DNA from: Clostridiales bacterium
GTDB lineage: Bacteria; Bacillota; Clostridia; Christensenellales; Borkfalkiaceae
Assembly (NCBI GenBank): GCA_015055945.1
Contig: SVHH01000003.1
Coordinates: forward strand, 1 to 64,000
Length of the DNA: 64,000 nt
Reading direction: 5' to 3'
Position 1 is the first letter of the stretch; each line of letters begins with the position of its first letter. A program made the translations under genes and the position numbers. Below, piece by piece: positions 46,594 through 55,827 of the stretch. Below the pieces are notes generated by a model. It had not been told where the DNA came from and ran no database searches. It saw only the letters and a program-made list of their open reading frames with translations.

Positions 46594-46992
46594 ATGAAAT
46601 TAAAAATTGAAGAAAAAAGTAATCGTTTGTCAAACAAAAAAACTATTTTATACTCAATCTTGGTGGGGGTACTTTCAGGTTTTATCAATGGGATTTTTGG
46701 TGGCGGTGGGGGGATGATTGTAGTACCTATGCTAAATTTAATTTTAAAATACGATGAAAAAATTGCTCATGCAACCGCAATCTTGATAATTTTGCCTATA
46801 TCAATAATCAGCAGTTTGTTTTATGCTGCGTTTGGTAATTTTGATTTAAAAATCGGTATTCCTACTGGTATAGGAGTTACTGTTGGCGGTATAGTCGGAG
46901 CACTTTTATTATCAAAACTAAAGGCTAAGTGGGTTAGCATAATATTTTCTTTTGTTATGTTGGCTGCTGGTGTAAAAATGCTATTCTTTTAA
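46594..46992 (+). CDS. TauE/SafE family protein, N-terminal-half unit
   Basis: 132 residues, about four membrane spans, corresponding to one repeat of a TauE/SafE permease. The repeat signature GVLSGFINGIFGGGGGMIVVPML lies near 23-45. Full-length members such as the one at 463-1242 carry two such repeats in one chain; here the second repeat is the next gene, ten bases downstream, so the transporter is probably a hetero-oligomer of two half-size subunits. Small-anion (sulfur compound) transport is inferred. Confidence 0.82.
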   Translation: MKLKIEEKSNRLSNKKTILYSILVGVLSGFINGIFGGGGGMIVVPMLNLILKYDEKIAHATAILIILPISIISSLFYAAFGNFDLKIGIPTGIGVTVGGIVGALLLSKLKAKWVSIIFSFVMLAAGVKMLFF

Positions 46993-47001
46993 GGTGAAAA
47001 A

Positions 47002-47370
47002 ATGAATTGGTTATGGTTTTTATTAGTAGGATTAGTCGGCGGAGTTCTTGGTGGTATGGGAATGGGTGGCGGTACGTTGCTTATACCATTGTTAACAATC
47101 ATTATGGGAGTTGGTCAACATACTGCGCAAGCAGTTAATTTAATAAGTTTTATACCTATGGCGATTATATCTTTAATTGTCCATATTAAAAATAAATTAT
47201 TAAACAAAAAAGGAGTGCTTTGGATAATAGTTCCAGGGTGTATTTCGTGCGTGGGTGGCGCGCTTTTGTCAAAAGTTGTTTCAAATGCGCTTTTAACCAA
47301 GTTATTTGGTGGGTTTTTGGTGGTTTTAGCATGCCTTCAGTTCGTGCTGAAAATTAAGAAAAAAAGTTAA
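47002..47370 (+). CDS. TauE/SafE family protein, second half unit
   Basis: 122 residues, three to four membrane spans, with the repeat signature GLVGGVLGGMGMGGGTLLIP near 10-29 and a basic C-terminus. Partner of the gene at 46594. AAGGTGAAAA precedes the ATG. Confidence 0.82.
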   Translation: MNWLWFLLVGLVGGVLGGMGMGGGTLLIPLLTIIMGVGQHTAQAVNLISFIPMAIISLIVHIKNKLLNKKGVLWIIVPGCISCVGGALLSKVVSNALLTKLFGGFLVVLACLQFVLKIKKKS

Positions 47371-47374
47371 ATGT

Positions 47375-47393
47375 TTTGTGCATAAAGCACAAA
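47375..47393. repeat. Inverted repeat sharing the TTTGTGC motif
   Basis: TTTGTGC-ATAAA-GCACAAA just after the TauE stop. The same TTTTGTGCAT word heads the larger inverted repeat at 47480-47526. Confidence 0.6.
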
Positions 47394-47479
47394 CGACAAA
47401 TTGAAAAAAATCAACTTAAAACATTGAAAATATTTGCAAAATTAACAAATAATGATAAAATATCACAAATATTCGATAA

Positions 47480-47526
47480 AATTTTGTGCATATTGAAAAA
47501 AGATTTTGTTCAATATGCACAAAATT
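47480..47526. repeat. 18-bp perfect inverted repeat upstream of ppx
   Basis: AATTTTGTGCATATTGAA (47480-47497) and its exact complement (47509-47526) around an 11-nt loop, ending 12 bp before the ppx promoter. The large stem could terminate TauE transcripts weakly or be a binding site upstream of the ppx promoter. Confidence 0.75.
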
Positions 47527-47537
47527 AAAAAAAACTA

Positions 47538-47566
47538 TATACAAACACAACATCTTGTGTTATAAT
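47538..47566 (+). promoter_or_regulatory. Probable ppx promoter
   Basis: TATACA (47538-47543), 17-bp spacer, TATAAT (47561-47566). Confidence 0.55.
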
Positions 47567-47588
47567 ATGCGTAAGAAAAATATATGGC

Positions 47589-49115
47589 ATGGTGATTAAT
47601 TTGGAAAAAATTGCAATTATTGATTTAGGATCGAACACAGCAAGATTACTTTTGGTAGACGTTAAAGAGAACGGTCATTTTCAAATAGTTGATCAACTTA
47701 AAGAAGCGCCTCGTTTAGGCGAAGGTATGGAAAGGGACGGATTCTTGAAACCTGCCAGAATTCAAGAGACTATTAAAACGCTCAAAATGTTTAGGAAACT
47801 TTGCGACGTTAATGGTATCGAAAGAATTATTGCGGTAGCGACTGCTGCGGTGCGCCGCGCAAAAAACCAACGCAGTTTTCTTGACGAAGTTTCTGCAACT
47901 TGCGGTATTAAACTTCGTGTATTAAGTGCAGAAGAAGAAGCGGTTTACGTTTATAAAGGCGTTATCAACACTATGGATATTCCTAAGGGTTTGATTTTGG
48001 AAATCGGTGGTGGTAGTACTAAGATTGTTTATTATAACAGACGTAATCTTCTCAATTATGAAACACTTCCTTTCGGTGCAATTACATTAACCGAACTCTT
48101 TGCTGGGGATGGTTTAAATCCATCTGAACAAGCACAAAAAATAGAAGAGTTCTTTACCGAACAATTAAAGCAAATTGAATGGCTCAAAGACGTTGACCCT
48201 GAAGTTCAAATGATTGGTGTTGGCGGTTCGTTTAGAAATCTTTGTCGTATGACTAAGATTATGAAAAAGTATCCGCTTAAATCTATTCATAATTATGTTA
48301 TTAACGATACTGACTTTGAACATGTTTACGACTTGTTGAAGAGTCTTGATCTCGATAGAAAGAAAAAGATTAAAGGTCTTTCTAGTGGCAGGGCAGATAT
48401 ATTACCCAGCGCGCTTGCGGCTGTTTCTGCGTTTAAGAAATACTTAAACCTTGATAAGATAGTTATCAGTGGTAGTGGTTTGAGAACTGGTATTATGTAC
48501 AACTACGCTGTTCCCACAACTTTGGACAAGCCTATTTCTGACGTTTTAACTTTTAGTTTGAATAACATAGTTGACTTCTTTGGTTGCGATATTAAACACA
48601 CCGAACAAGTTGTAAACTTATCTGTTCAATTGTTCAAGCAACTCCGTGTTCTTCATAAATTCCCTAGACAATACCTTAAGATTTTAAAAGTTGCCGCGTA
48701 TATGTATGGCACAGGAAAATCTGTGGGTTTCTATAATTATGAAAAACACTCTGGGTACATTATTCTTAACTCAAACATCTACGGTATAAGTCATAGGGAC
48801 TTAGTTATGGCATCGTTTGTTGCATCTAATACTGCAATTGAAGATATTAACCCGTTTGACTGGGCAAGGTATCGTGACCTTGTTACTGATGAGGACGTAG
48901 ATGCAGTTAGAAAGATGGGTATCATCTTAAGAATTGCAAGTTGCCTTGATAGAAGTTTATCTTCAGTGGTAACTGGTATTAACTGTGATATCTTGGGCGA
49001 CTCAGTAATAATGAAGACCGTAGTTACAGGGGATGCGGCTTTGGAAATTAATTCGGCTATGGAAATTGGTGCTGACTTTAGAAAGATTTTCAAGAAAAAT
49101 CTCGAAATACTTTAA
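47589..49115 (+). CDS. ppx: Exopolyphosphatase/pppGpp phosphohydrolase (Ppx/GppA)
   Basis: 508-residue actin-fold phosphatase. ASKHA motifs: phosphate 1 IIDLGSNTARLLLVD near 9-23, LEIGGGSTKI near 137-146, and VGGSFRN near 215-221; the C-terminal part (about 310-508) is an HD-like helical domain. It hydrolyses polyphosphate or pppGpp, linking to stress signalling. The ATG at 47589 has no clear ribosome site; a TTG at 47601 with GGTG seven bases upstream is an alternative that gives the usual short N-terminus. Confidence 0.9.
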   Translation: MVINLEKIAIIDLGSNTARLLLVDVKENGHFQIVDQLKEAPRLGEGMERDGFLKPARIQETIKTLKMFRKLCDVNGIERIIAVATAAVRRAKNQRSFLDEVSATCGIKLRVLSAEEEAVYVYKGVINTMDIPKGLILEIGGGSTKIVYYNRRNLLNYETLPFGAITLTELFAGDGLNPSEQAQKIEEFFTEQLKQIEWLKDVDPEVQMIGVGGSFRNLCRMTKIMKKYPLKSIHNYVINDTDFEHVYDLLKSLDLDRKKKIKGLSSGRADILPSALAAVSAFKKYLNLDKIVISGSGLRTGIMYNYAVPTTLDKPISDVLTFSLNNIVDFFGCDIKHTEQVVNLSVQLFKQLRVLHKFPRQYLKILKVAAYMYGTGKSVGFYNYEKHSGYIILNSNIYGISHRDLVMASFVASNTAIEDINPFDWARYRDLVTDEDVDAVRKMGIILRIASCLDRSLSSVVTGINCDILGDSVIMKTVVTGDAALEINSAMEIGADFRKIFKKNLEIL

Positions 49116-49121
49116 TATTAG

Positions 49122-49155
49122 AAACAACGCTGTGCATGCACGGCGTTTGTTTTTC
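49122..49155 (+). terminator. Terminator after ppx
   Basis: AAACAACGC-TGTGCATGCAC-GGCGTTTGTT stem with T tract. Confidence 0.75.
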
Positions 49156-49175
49156 TATAAATTTTAGGAGAAAAT

Positions 49176-50180
49176 ATGATTTCTAATAAACTTGCTATTG
49201 ATTTTGATAGCGTTTATACAAATATATTTGTTTTAGGTAGTGGGCTTGTTTTAAGCGAGCCTACTGTTGCTGCGATTAGTCAAGATGGTAAAAAAGAAGT
49301 CAAGGCTGTTGGCTATGAAGCAAAAAAACTGATAGGTAAAACGGCAAAAAACACTAAAATAGTTTTTCCGATATTTGAAGGCGAAGTCGTTAATGAGAGT
49401 GTTGCTGAAGGCTTGCTTTCAACCTTCTTAAAAAAGGTTGAATTAAAGAGCGGTTTATTTGGTAGCCACGCATTGTTTTCTGTACCGTGTGGCGTTACTG
49501 GTGATATTATTTTTAAACTCAAAAATGTGGCGCAAAACAGTGGGATTTCTAACGTTTATTTTGTTGAAGCACCGTTACTTGCGGCTTTGGGACAAAGAAT
49601 TAAAATTACCGAGTCATCACCTTGCTTTGTTATTGATTTAGGCGGTGGGGTAACTAACGTTGCTGCCGTTTCACTTGATGGCGTTATTGCTGGTGTTTCA
49701 GTAAATTTTGGTTATAACAAAGTAAGTACGGATATTATTGATTACATAGCGGAAAATTATGGACTTCAAATAGGTTTAACTACTGCTGAACGTTTAAAAA
49801 ACGATATCGGTAGCCTTGATATGTATGATGCTTTATCTACTGTTGTTAGTGGTAGGGACGTTATTACTGGTGCACCTAAATCAATTACTATAAAAGCAAA
49901 CGATATTTTTAATGCCGTAAAAAAATATTATGAAAAAATAGCCGAAATTGCAACGACGGTTTTAGGAAAATTACCGCCAGAAGTCAGTGCGGAAATTCGT
50001 AAAGCGGGCTTTTACGTTTCTGGCGTAGGGAGTTTGATACACGGTTTAAAGAATTTTTATAAAGATATTTTTGAAATTGATATAAATATCCATGAAAATG
50101 CTAGTTCAGTTGTTGCGCTTGGTGGCGGGGTTGTTTTAGGCGATAATAAACTGCTTAAAAAACTCTCAATCCCAGTTTGA
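49176..50180 (+). CDS. mreB: Divergent MreB-like actin homologue
   Basis: 334 residues, MreB family of bacterial actins that guide cell-wall synthesis. Matches include EPTVAAIS, VEAPLLAALG near 124-133, the phosphate 2 motif VIDLGGGVTNVAAVS near 149-163, IGLTTAERLKNDIGS near 197-211 and a late GGGVVLG. The phosphate 1 loop is unusual: IDFDSVYTNIF where MreB has D-L-G-T-A-N-T, so nucleotide hydrolysis may differ. No mreC or mreD follows; minD and minE do. AGGAG ribosome site. Confidence 0.82.
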   Translation: MISNKLAIDFDSVYTNIFVLGSGLVLSEPTVAAISQDGKKEVKAVGYEAKKLIGKTAKNTKIVFPIFEGEVVNESVAEGLLSTFLKKVELKSGLFGSHALFSVPCGVTGDIIFKLKNVAQNSGISNVYFVEAPLLAALGQRIKITESSPCFVIDLGGGVTNVAAVSLDGVIAGVSVNFGYNKVSTDIIDYIAENYGLQIGLTTAERLKNDIGSLDMYDALSTVVSGRDVITGAPKSITIKANDIFNAVKKYYEKIAEIATTVLGKLPPEVSAEIRKAGFYVSGVGSLIHGLKNFYKDIFEIDINIHENASSVVALGGGVVLGDNKLLKKLSIPV

Positions 50181-50197
50181 TTTTCTAACTTTACAAA

Positions 50198-50244
50198 AAA
50201 CCACGTCTTTTGATTAAAATAGTCAAATTGCGTGGTATTTTTTT
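50198..50244 (+). terminator. Terminator after the MreB-like gene
   Basis: ACCACG / CGTGGT outer stem with inner TTTTGATT/AGTCAAA-type pairing and a T-rich end. Confidence 0.7.
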
Positions 50245-50272
50245 ATTTAAAATTGAGCCGTGAGGTGAGAAT

Positions 50273-51058
50273 ATGGCTCGTAAAATAGTAATTACGTCGG
50301 GTAAGGGTGGCGTTGGAAAGACAACTGTTACTGTAAATTTGGGTGTTGCGCTTGCTAATTTAGGACAAAAAGTTGTTTTAGTTGATGCTGATTTTGGTCT
50401 AAATAATCTTGATGTAGTTATAGGTATTGAAAATAAAATTGATTATGATATAGTGGACGTTATTGATGGAAGATGTAGGTTAAAACAAGCATTAGTAAGT
50501 ACGGATAATCATAAAAATTTATTTGTTTTATCATCGGGAAGTGGTGTTAATTCTTGTATTACTGGGCAAAACGTAAAATTAATTGTTGAAAACTTATCAA
50601 AGTATTTTGATTACGTTTTAATTGATTGTCCAGCAGGTATTGATTTAGGTTTTCATAGAGCGGTTTCTTGCGTAGATGAAGCAATAGTGGTTGCAACGCC
50701 GAATATTACAAGTTTAAGAGACGTTGATAAAGTTGTTTCGGTATTAAAAAGTTATCGCTTAAACTCAATAAATTTAGTTGTAAATAAAGTTCGCGGCGAT
50801 TTAATTATGAATGATATGGTTTTAATGCCAAAAGACATTGAAAAAGTGCTAAAAACAAACTTAATTGGAGTTTTACCTGAAGAGGACGTAGTATTTTTAT
50901 CTAGTGGTTTTTCGTTGCCGAAAAGAAGTGATTCAGCAAAAGCGTATAGAATGCTAGCAAATAACGTTCATAAAAACTCGAAAAAAATTTTTGATACAAC
51001 TTTTAAGTATTCGGGATTTTTTGGCAGTATTAGAAGGAGATTAAAAAATATTGTATGA
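50273..51058 (+). CDS. minD: Septum site-determining ATPase MinD
   Basis: 261-residue ParA/MinD ATPase placing the division site. Deviant Walker A KGGVGKTT near 11-18 with the signature lysine, VDADFGLNNLD near 38-48, IDCPAGID Walker B near 118-125 and a C-terminal amphipathic membrane-targeting helix (FFGSIRRRLKNIV). Overlaps minE by four bases. No minC is seen upstream, where an mreB-like gene sits instead. Confidence 0.94.
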   Translation: MARKIVITSGKGGVGKTTVTVNLGVALANLGQKVVLVDADFGLNNLDVVIGIENKIDYDIVDVIDGRCRLKQALVSTDNHKNLFVLSSGSGVNSCITGQNVKLIVENLSKYFDYVLIDCPAGIDLGFHRAVSCVDEAIVVATPNITSLRDVDKVVSVLKSYRLNSINLVVNKVRGDLIMNDMVLMPKDIEKVLKTNLIGVLPEEDVVFLSSGFSLPKRSDSAKAYRMLANNVHKNSKKIFDTTFKYSGFFGSIRRRLKNIV

Positions 51059-51297
51059 AAAAAACTAAAAAAAATGAAATTGTTCGTGTGCAATCTGTTC
51101 TTGAAAAAGATAGACTCAGTATCGCTGGTGGAGTGGGTGAATTACTTATAAGCGACCTTGAAAAAATGTTAAAAGATTATTTTGATTTTTCTAAAGATAT
51201 TGAGTATAGTATTACGAAAGAAAAAAGCGAATATAGGGTAAACATTTCACTTTTAGTCAATAGAGTTAAACCTTTAAACACAATAATAAAAGATTAG
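51055..51297 (+). CDS. minE: MinE-like topological specificity factor
   Basis: 80 residues with the MinE layout: a basic N-terminus, the MinD-binding helix near 12-22 (RVQSVLEKDRL), a linker and a C-terminal dimerising sheet (KEKSEYRVNISLLV near 54-68). Stimulates MinD ATPase to give oscillation. The start is inside the minD stop, confirming a minD-minE operon; sequence is diverged, so the call rests on pattern and context. Confidence 0.82.
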   Translation: MKKTKKNEIVRVQSVLEKDRLSIAGGVGELLISDLEKMLKDYFDFSKDIEYSITKEKSEYRVNISLLVNRVKPLNTIIKD

Positions 51298-51396
51298 TGA
51301 TATACTATCTTTTTTAAACTCGATTATGTTTGACATAATAAAACTCAAACGTAATATTTTGTGTTTTAAGATTATCAAAACAACAATATTTAGTAA

Positions 51397-51426
51397 AAAG
51401 ACGCATTTTTTAGCGTCTTTTTTTGT
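51397..51426 (+). terminator. Terminator after minE
   Basis: AAAAAGACGC / GCGTCTTTTTTT stem. Confidence 0.88.
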
Positions 51427-51445
51427 TTCTCAAGAGCGTTTTTCA

Positions 51446-51474
51446 TTGACAATACTAATATTAATTAGTATAAT
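51446..51474 (+). promoter_or_regulatory. Strong sigma-A promoter of tyrS
   Basis: Consensus TTGACA (51446-51451), 17-bp spacer, TATAAT (51469-51474). The leader is only about 25 nt, so there is no T-box. Confidence 0.85.
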
Positions 51475-51507
51475 TATTAAGAAAAATAATAAGAAATGAG
51501 GATAGAT

Positions 51508-52722
51508 ATGAACAAAAACGTATTCGACGTCTTAAAAGAAAGAGGCTTCATTAAACAAACTATTTTCGAAGATGAACTTTATGAAAAATTAGGTACTGAA
51601 AACGTACCGTTTTATATTGGTTTTGACCCTACGGCTGATAGTTTACACATCGGTCATTATATTCCCATTATGGCTATGGCTTGGATGCAAAAATATGGAC
51701 ATAAACCCATCGCATTATTCGGTGGTGGTACTGGTATGATTGGTGATCCTTCTGGTAGAAGTGATATGCGCCAAATGATGACTAAAGAAACCATTGCTCA
51801 TAATATCGAGTGTTTTAAGAAACAAATGTCAAGATTTATTAGTTTTGAAGGTGAAAATGCTGCCGTTATCGCTAATAATGCTGACTGGTTACTTAACCTT
51901 AACTACGTTGACTTTTTACGTGATATTGGCGCATATTTTTCTGTTAATAAAATGCTTACTGCTGAATGCTTTAAGCAAAGAATGGAAAAAGGTCTTACTT
52001 TCTTAGAATTTAACTATATGCTTATGCAAGGTTACGACTTCTTATATCTTAACCAAAAATACGGCTGTATTTTGGAAGTTGGCGGAGATGATCAATGGAG
52101 CAATATGCTCGCTGGTGTCGACCTTATTAGAAGAAAGGAAAAGAAGAGCGCGTTCTGCTTGACTTGTACTTTGTTATTAAACAGCGAAGGCAAGAAAATG
52201 GGCAAAACTCAAAAAGGTGCACTTTGGCTTGATGAAAACAAGTGTTCCGTATATGATTTCTATCAATATTTCCGCAACGTTGAAGACGTTAAGGTTGAAG
52301 AATGTATGAGACTTTTAACCTTTATGGAAATGGATGAAATTAAGGAATTAACTAAGTATAACGATGAAAGAATGAACCTTGCAAAAGAAAGACTTGCTTT
52401 TGAAGTTACTAAACTTGTTCACGGCGAAGAAAAGGCGCTAGAAGCACAAAAGCAAGCGCGCGCAGCGTTCGGTGGCGGTAATGCTGCTGATATGCCGACT
52501 GCTGAAATCGAAGGTGTTATGTCAGTTGCAGAACTTTTGGTAACTGTAGGTCAAGCAAAATCTAAGGGCGAAGCGAAGCGTCTTATTGAAGGTGGTGGCG
52601 TTTCTATTGATGAAACTAAAATTACCGACCCGTTTGGCGCAATTCCTGAAAGTGCCGTTTCTAAAAAAGAATTTATTCTTCATAAGGGTAAAAAAGTTCA
52701 CATTAAAGTGATTATAAAATGA
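51508..52722 (+). CDS. tyrS: Tyrosyl-tRNA synthetase
   Basis: 404-residue class Ic synthetase. HIGH motif as LHIGHY near 46-51, GDPSGR near 81-86, KMSKS-type KMGKTQ near 231-236 and a C-terminal S4 RNA-binding domain (about 338-404). ATG at 51508 is chosen over 51496 because AGGA sits five bases before it. Overlaps yigZ by four bases. Confidence 0.96.
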   Translation: MNKNVFDVLKERGFIKQTIFEDELYEKLGTENVPFYIGFDPTADSLHIGHYIPIMAMAWMQKYGHKPIALFGGGTGMIGDPSGRSDMRQMMTKETIAHNIECFKKQMSRFISFEGENAAVIANNADWLLNLNYVDFLRDIGAYFSVNKMLTAECFKQRMEKGLTFLEFNYMLMQGYDFLYLNQKYGCILEVGGDDQWSNMLAGVDLIRRKEKKSAFCLTCTLLLNSEGKKMGKTQKGALWLDENKCSVYDFYQYFRNVEDVKVEECMRLLTFMEMDEIKELTKYNDERMNLAKERLAFEVTKLVHGEEKALEAQKQARAAFGGGNAADMPTAEIEGVMSVAELLVTVGQAKSKGEAKRLIEGGGVSIDETKITDPFGAIPESAVSKKEFILHKGKKVHIKVIIK

Positions 52723-53345
52723 GTAAAGCGTACTTTACTATAAAAGATCAAACTGAAAATTTAATAGTTATTGAACGTTCTAAGTTTATTTGCAATATCA
52801 AAGGCGTTGAAAATGAGGAAGATGCTAAAGCATTTATTGAAAGCATTAGAAAAAAGCATTCTTTAGCAAATCATAACTGTTACGCTTATATTGCAGATGA
52901 CAAAGGACTTATTCAAAAGTTTTCCGATGATGGTGAGCCGCAAGGTACTGCCGGGCTTTCTATGCTGGAAGTGCTTAAAAACAAAAAGATGTACAAAACC
53001 GTTGCGGTTGTTACGCGTTATTTTGGTGGTATTAAACTTGGAACAGGTGGGCTTACGCGTGCTTACGGCGGCTCGGTTAGCGAGTGTTTAACCAAAGCAA
53101 AAATTCTCGATATGCAAGAATCAAGTTTTTTGCATATTAATCTTGAATATGAATGGTATTCAAAACTACTTAAACTCTTAACAAACCCTAATGTTAGTAT
53201 AATTTCTACGGACTTCGGAAATTCAGTTGTGGTTGATTTTGCTGTTAAATCGGACAAGGCTCAAGATTTAATTGATAAGATTACAGACGTTTTTAACGGT
53301 AAACTTTTTGTAGATAATAAGGGGAGCGGATTTTTCGCGTTTTAA
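52719..53345 (+). CDS. yigZ: YigZ/IMPACT family protein
   Basis: 208 residues of the conserved UPF0029/IMPACT family: N-terminal domain with [25 protein letters not shown] near 68-84 and [20 protein letters not shown] near 95-114, then a DUF1949 ferredoxin-like domain. Role unclear; human IMPACT affects translation control. Coupled to tyrS. Confidence 0.92.
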   Translation: MSKAYFTIKDQTENLIVIERSKFICNIKGVENEEDAKAFIESIRKKHSLANHNCYAYIADDKGLIQKFSDDGEPQGTAGLSMLEVLKNKKMYKTVAVVTRYFGGIKLGTGGLTRAYGGSVSECLTKAKILDMQESSFLHINLEYEWYSKLLKLLTNPNVSIISTDFGNSVVVDFAVKSDKAQDLIDKITDVFNGKLFVDNKGSGFFAF

Positions 53346-53348
53346 TTT

Positions 53349-53966
53349 ATGCCTAAAATTACTCAAATTTCAGTACAAACAAGAAATAAAAACAGATGTA
53401 ATTTGTTTGTTGACGGTGAGTTTTTTGCGGGTGTTTCTACTGAGATTTTACTAAAAGAACGCATTAAAACTGGTGATGAAGTTGACCGAGCGACGCTTGC
53501 AAGCCTTTTATTTGAAAGCGAAAAACAAGAAGCACTTGGTAAAGCCGTAGATTACATTTCAAAGGCCTTAAAAACTAAAAAGCAAGTTAAAGACTATCTT
53601 TTAAGAAAAGGATATTCTGAAGATATAGTTTGGTTTTGCATTGATAAACTTAAAGAATACGCGTATGTTGATGACGTTGAATATTCTAAACGCTATATTA
53701 ACAGCGTTTCAAAAACGAACGGAAAAAAACTTGTTGAATATAAACTTATGTCAAAGGGTGTTAAAAAAGAAGATATTTCTACTGCTTTTGAAAACACAGA
53801 AATTGACGCTAAAGAAAATGCAAAGGCTGTTGCTGAAAAATATCTTAAAAATAAAGAGCGCACTAAAGAAGTTAAGGCTAAGGCTTATAGATACTTAATA
53901 AGTAGGGGTTTTAGTTATGATGAAGCGAGTTACGCTTTATCAAACTTTGATGACAACGAGGATTAA
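53349..53966 (+). CDS. recX: RecX family regulatory protein
   Basis: 205-residue all-helical protein with three-helix repeats that modulate RecA filaments. N-terminal domain has ISVQTRNKNRCNLFVDGEFF; repeats of the form K-x3-DYLLRKGYSEDIV, YVDDVEYSKRYI, ELMSKGVKKEDI and YRYLISRGFSYDEA are clear. Starts three bases after yigZ and overlaps nnrD closely. Confidence 0.88.
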   Translation: MPKITQISVQTRNKNRCNLFVDGEFFAGVSTEILLKERIKTGDEVDRATLASLLFESEKQEALGKAVDYISKALKTKKQVKDYLLRKGYSEDIVWFCIDKLKEYAYVDDVEYSKRYINSVSKTNGKKLVEYKLMSKGVKKEDISTAFENTEIDAKENAKAVAEKYLKNKERTKEVKAKAYRYLISRGFSYDEASYALSNFDDNED

Positions 53967-55403
53967 ATGGAACGAATTTTAAGCGTTAAAGAAATGCGCG
54001 CTGCTGATGAATACACTATAAACACGCTTGGCGTTGCGGAAGACGAACTCGTTTTCCGTGCAGGTAAGGCGGTTTCCGATGAAATTGTTCGTCGTTTCCA
54101 TGGTGGAAGGGTTTTGGTATGCATTGGCAAAGGTAATAACGGTGAAGACGGAAAGGTAATTGCCAAGTTATTAGCGACTAAGCACGGCTTTACTGTTGCA
54201 ACGCTTACAGTTTCAAACGGAATATTTAAACTTTTTGATAAAAAATACGATATTATTGTTGATTGCATTTTTGGTACTGGTTTAAATAGACAAGTTGAAG
54301 AAAAGTATAAAACCGCTATCGAAAAAATCAATAGTTCAGGTGCAATCGTTGTTTCGTGTGATATTCCAAGCGGGCTTAATGGCGATAACGGTCAAGTTTT
54401 AGGTGTTGCTGTTAAGGCTCAACTGACTGTTGCTATTCAAGAGTATAAGTTGGGTCATTTTTTAGGCGAAGGTCCAGATTATTGCGGCAGGGTTATAGCA
54501 AAAGATATTGGTATAAGTATTTGGGGCGATGAATTTGTAAAACGCTTTAATGACGATTCGGTTTCTAAATTCTTTCCAAGGCGCGCCCGCCACGTAAACA
54601 AGGGTTGTTTTGGCAAGGCTTGCTTGATTGGCGGAAGTAAAAAATATTCGGGCAGTGTTTTGCTTTCCGCAAATTCACTATGTGCCTTAAAAATGGGTGT
54701 GGGGTACGTAAATACTGTTGTTCCTGAAAGTATGTTCGATGCATACGTTGGCAAAGTACCCGAAAGCATTTTAACACCGATTAAAGATAAGGACGGTTTT
54801 GCTGTTTTCGATAAAAACACCTTAAATTCTATATTAAATTATGACTCGATTGCCGTTGGTATGGGTATGGGGTGTGACATAAACACTCACGAAATCATTA
54901 GTTATTTACTAGAAAATTATACCGGTAAATTGCTTGTAGATGCGGACGGGCTCAACGCACTTGCAAAATTTGGTAAAGAGTGTTTAAAAAACAAAAAGTG
55001 CACGGTTGTATTAACCCCACACGTTGCTGAATTTTCAAGACTTTTAGAAAAAGATAAAACTGAAATAATTATTAACCCTATATCTTACGCAAAAGAATTT
55101 GCAAAAGAATACGGCGTAATCGTTCTTCTTAAAGATGCTGTTAGTGTAATTACTGACGGCGAAGAAGTTTACCTAAACACTACGGGGTCGCCCGCGATGG
55201 CAAAGGCTGGTAGTGGCGACGTGCTTAGCGGACTTATCACAGGGATTTTAGCAAGGACAAATGAGAGTTTGCTTGCGACGGTATCTGGCGCATACTTGTT
55301 TGGTAAAATGGGTGAATACGCCCAAAAAGAACAAAACGAATATACGGTTGTGGCATCGGATTTGATAAACGCTCTTCCTAAAGTTATTAACGACTTAAAT
55401 TAG
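53967..55403 (+). CDS. nnrD: Bifunctional NAD(P)H-hydrate epimerase / ADP-dependent dehydratase
   Basis: 478-residue repair enzyme for hydrated NADH/NADPH. N-terminal YjeF epimerase domain (about 1-200) with GKGNNGEDGKVIA near 52-64 and FGTGLNR near 98-104; C-terminal ribokinase-like dehydratase domain (about 210-478) with VDADGLNALA near 324-333, LTPHVAEFSRLL near 351-362, and NTTGSPAMAKAGSGDVLSG near 402-420 (catalytic Asp). Converges with the small membrane gene, overlapping it by four bases. Confidence 0.94.
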   Translation: MERILSVKEMRAADEYTINTLGVAEDELVFRAGKAVSDEIVRRFHGGRVLVCIGKGNNGEDGKVIAKLLATKHGFTVATLTVSNGIFKLFDKKYDIIVDCIFGTGLNRQVEEKYKTAIEKINSSGAIVVSCDIPSGLNGDNGQVLGVAVKAQLTVAIQEYKLGHFLGEGPDYCGRVIAKDIGISIWGDEFVKRFNDDSVSKFFPRRARHVNKGCFGKACLIGGSKKYSGSVLLSANSLCALKMGVGYVNTVVPESMFDAYVGKVPESILTPIKDKDGFAVFDKNTLNSILNYDSIAVGMGMGCDINTHEIISYLLENYTGKLLVDADGLNALAKFGKECLKNKKCTVVLTPHVAEFSRLLEKDKTEIIINPISYAKEFAKEYGVIVLLKDAVSVITDGEEVYLNTTGSPAMAKAGSGDVLSGLITGILARTNESLLATVSGAYLFGKMGEYAQKEQNEYTVVASDLINALPKVINDLN

Positions 55404-55708
55404 GTTATAAAATATCCTATTCCGCCGTTAAACAGTGCTAAAACCATATAGACGTTAAGCACGATAAATATCGGCATCAAAACAACTAAAAATAAACTTT
55501 TTAATCGATATTTAAAGATAAACATAAATACGAAAATTCCCGTTGCGCCGCCTAAAAGTCCAGTGAGCATAAGACGGCTATCACGAATAGTTTTTTCGTT
55601 GTCGTCCTTATATTCGCTTTCCTTTTTTTGATAGCGCAAAATTAAAACCCCGTATAGGTTTATCGCTAAAAAATATACGATTGTTATTACATAAATAATA
55701 GTTGGCAT
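55400..55708 (-). CDS. DUF1294-like small membrane protein
   Basis: 102 residues with about three membrane spans (5-24, 47-64, 68-90) and a basic cytoplasmic loop carrying the R-x-S-R-L-M-L-x-G-L-L-G-G-x2-G motif typical of DUF1294. Usually these domains hold DK and HKT motifs; here KYRLKS replaces HKT. Function unknown. No classic ribosome site; ATAACT precedes the ATG. Confidence 0.7.
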   Translation of the reverse strand: MPTIIYVITIVYFLAINLYGVLILRYQKKESEYKDDNEKTIRDSRLMLTGLLGGATGIFVFMFIFKYRLKSLFLVVLMPIFIVLNVYMVLALFNGGIGYFIT

Positions 55709-55827
55709 AGTTATCTAACTTAAGTATAAGCAAATAAATAAAAAATAAACGGAAATTTTATGAAAGAAATATCGTTTATAAAAAATATTTATCGTGCTTA
55801 ATAGATATTATAAACAAGGAGTTTTTT

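Noticed and set aside
46585..47000. Frameshifted single TauE gene
   Set aside because: Each half has its own start, the second has a good AAGGTG ribosome site, and paired half-genes are known in the family; treated as two genes, with the error possibility noted.
51475..51507. T-box leader for tyrS (also considered for trpS and thrC)
   Set aside because: The leaders are about 25-35 nt and lack the TGGNACCGCG motif and specifier stem.
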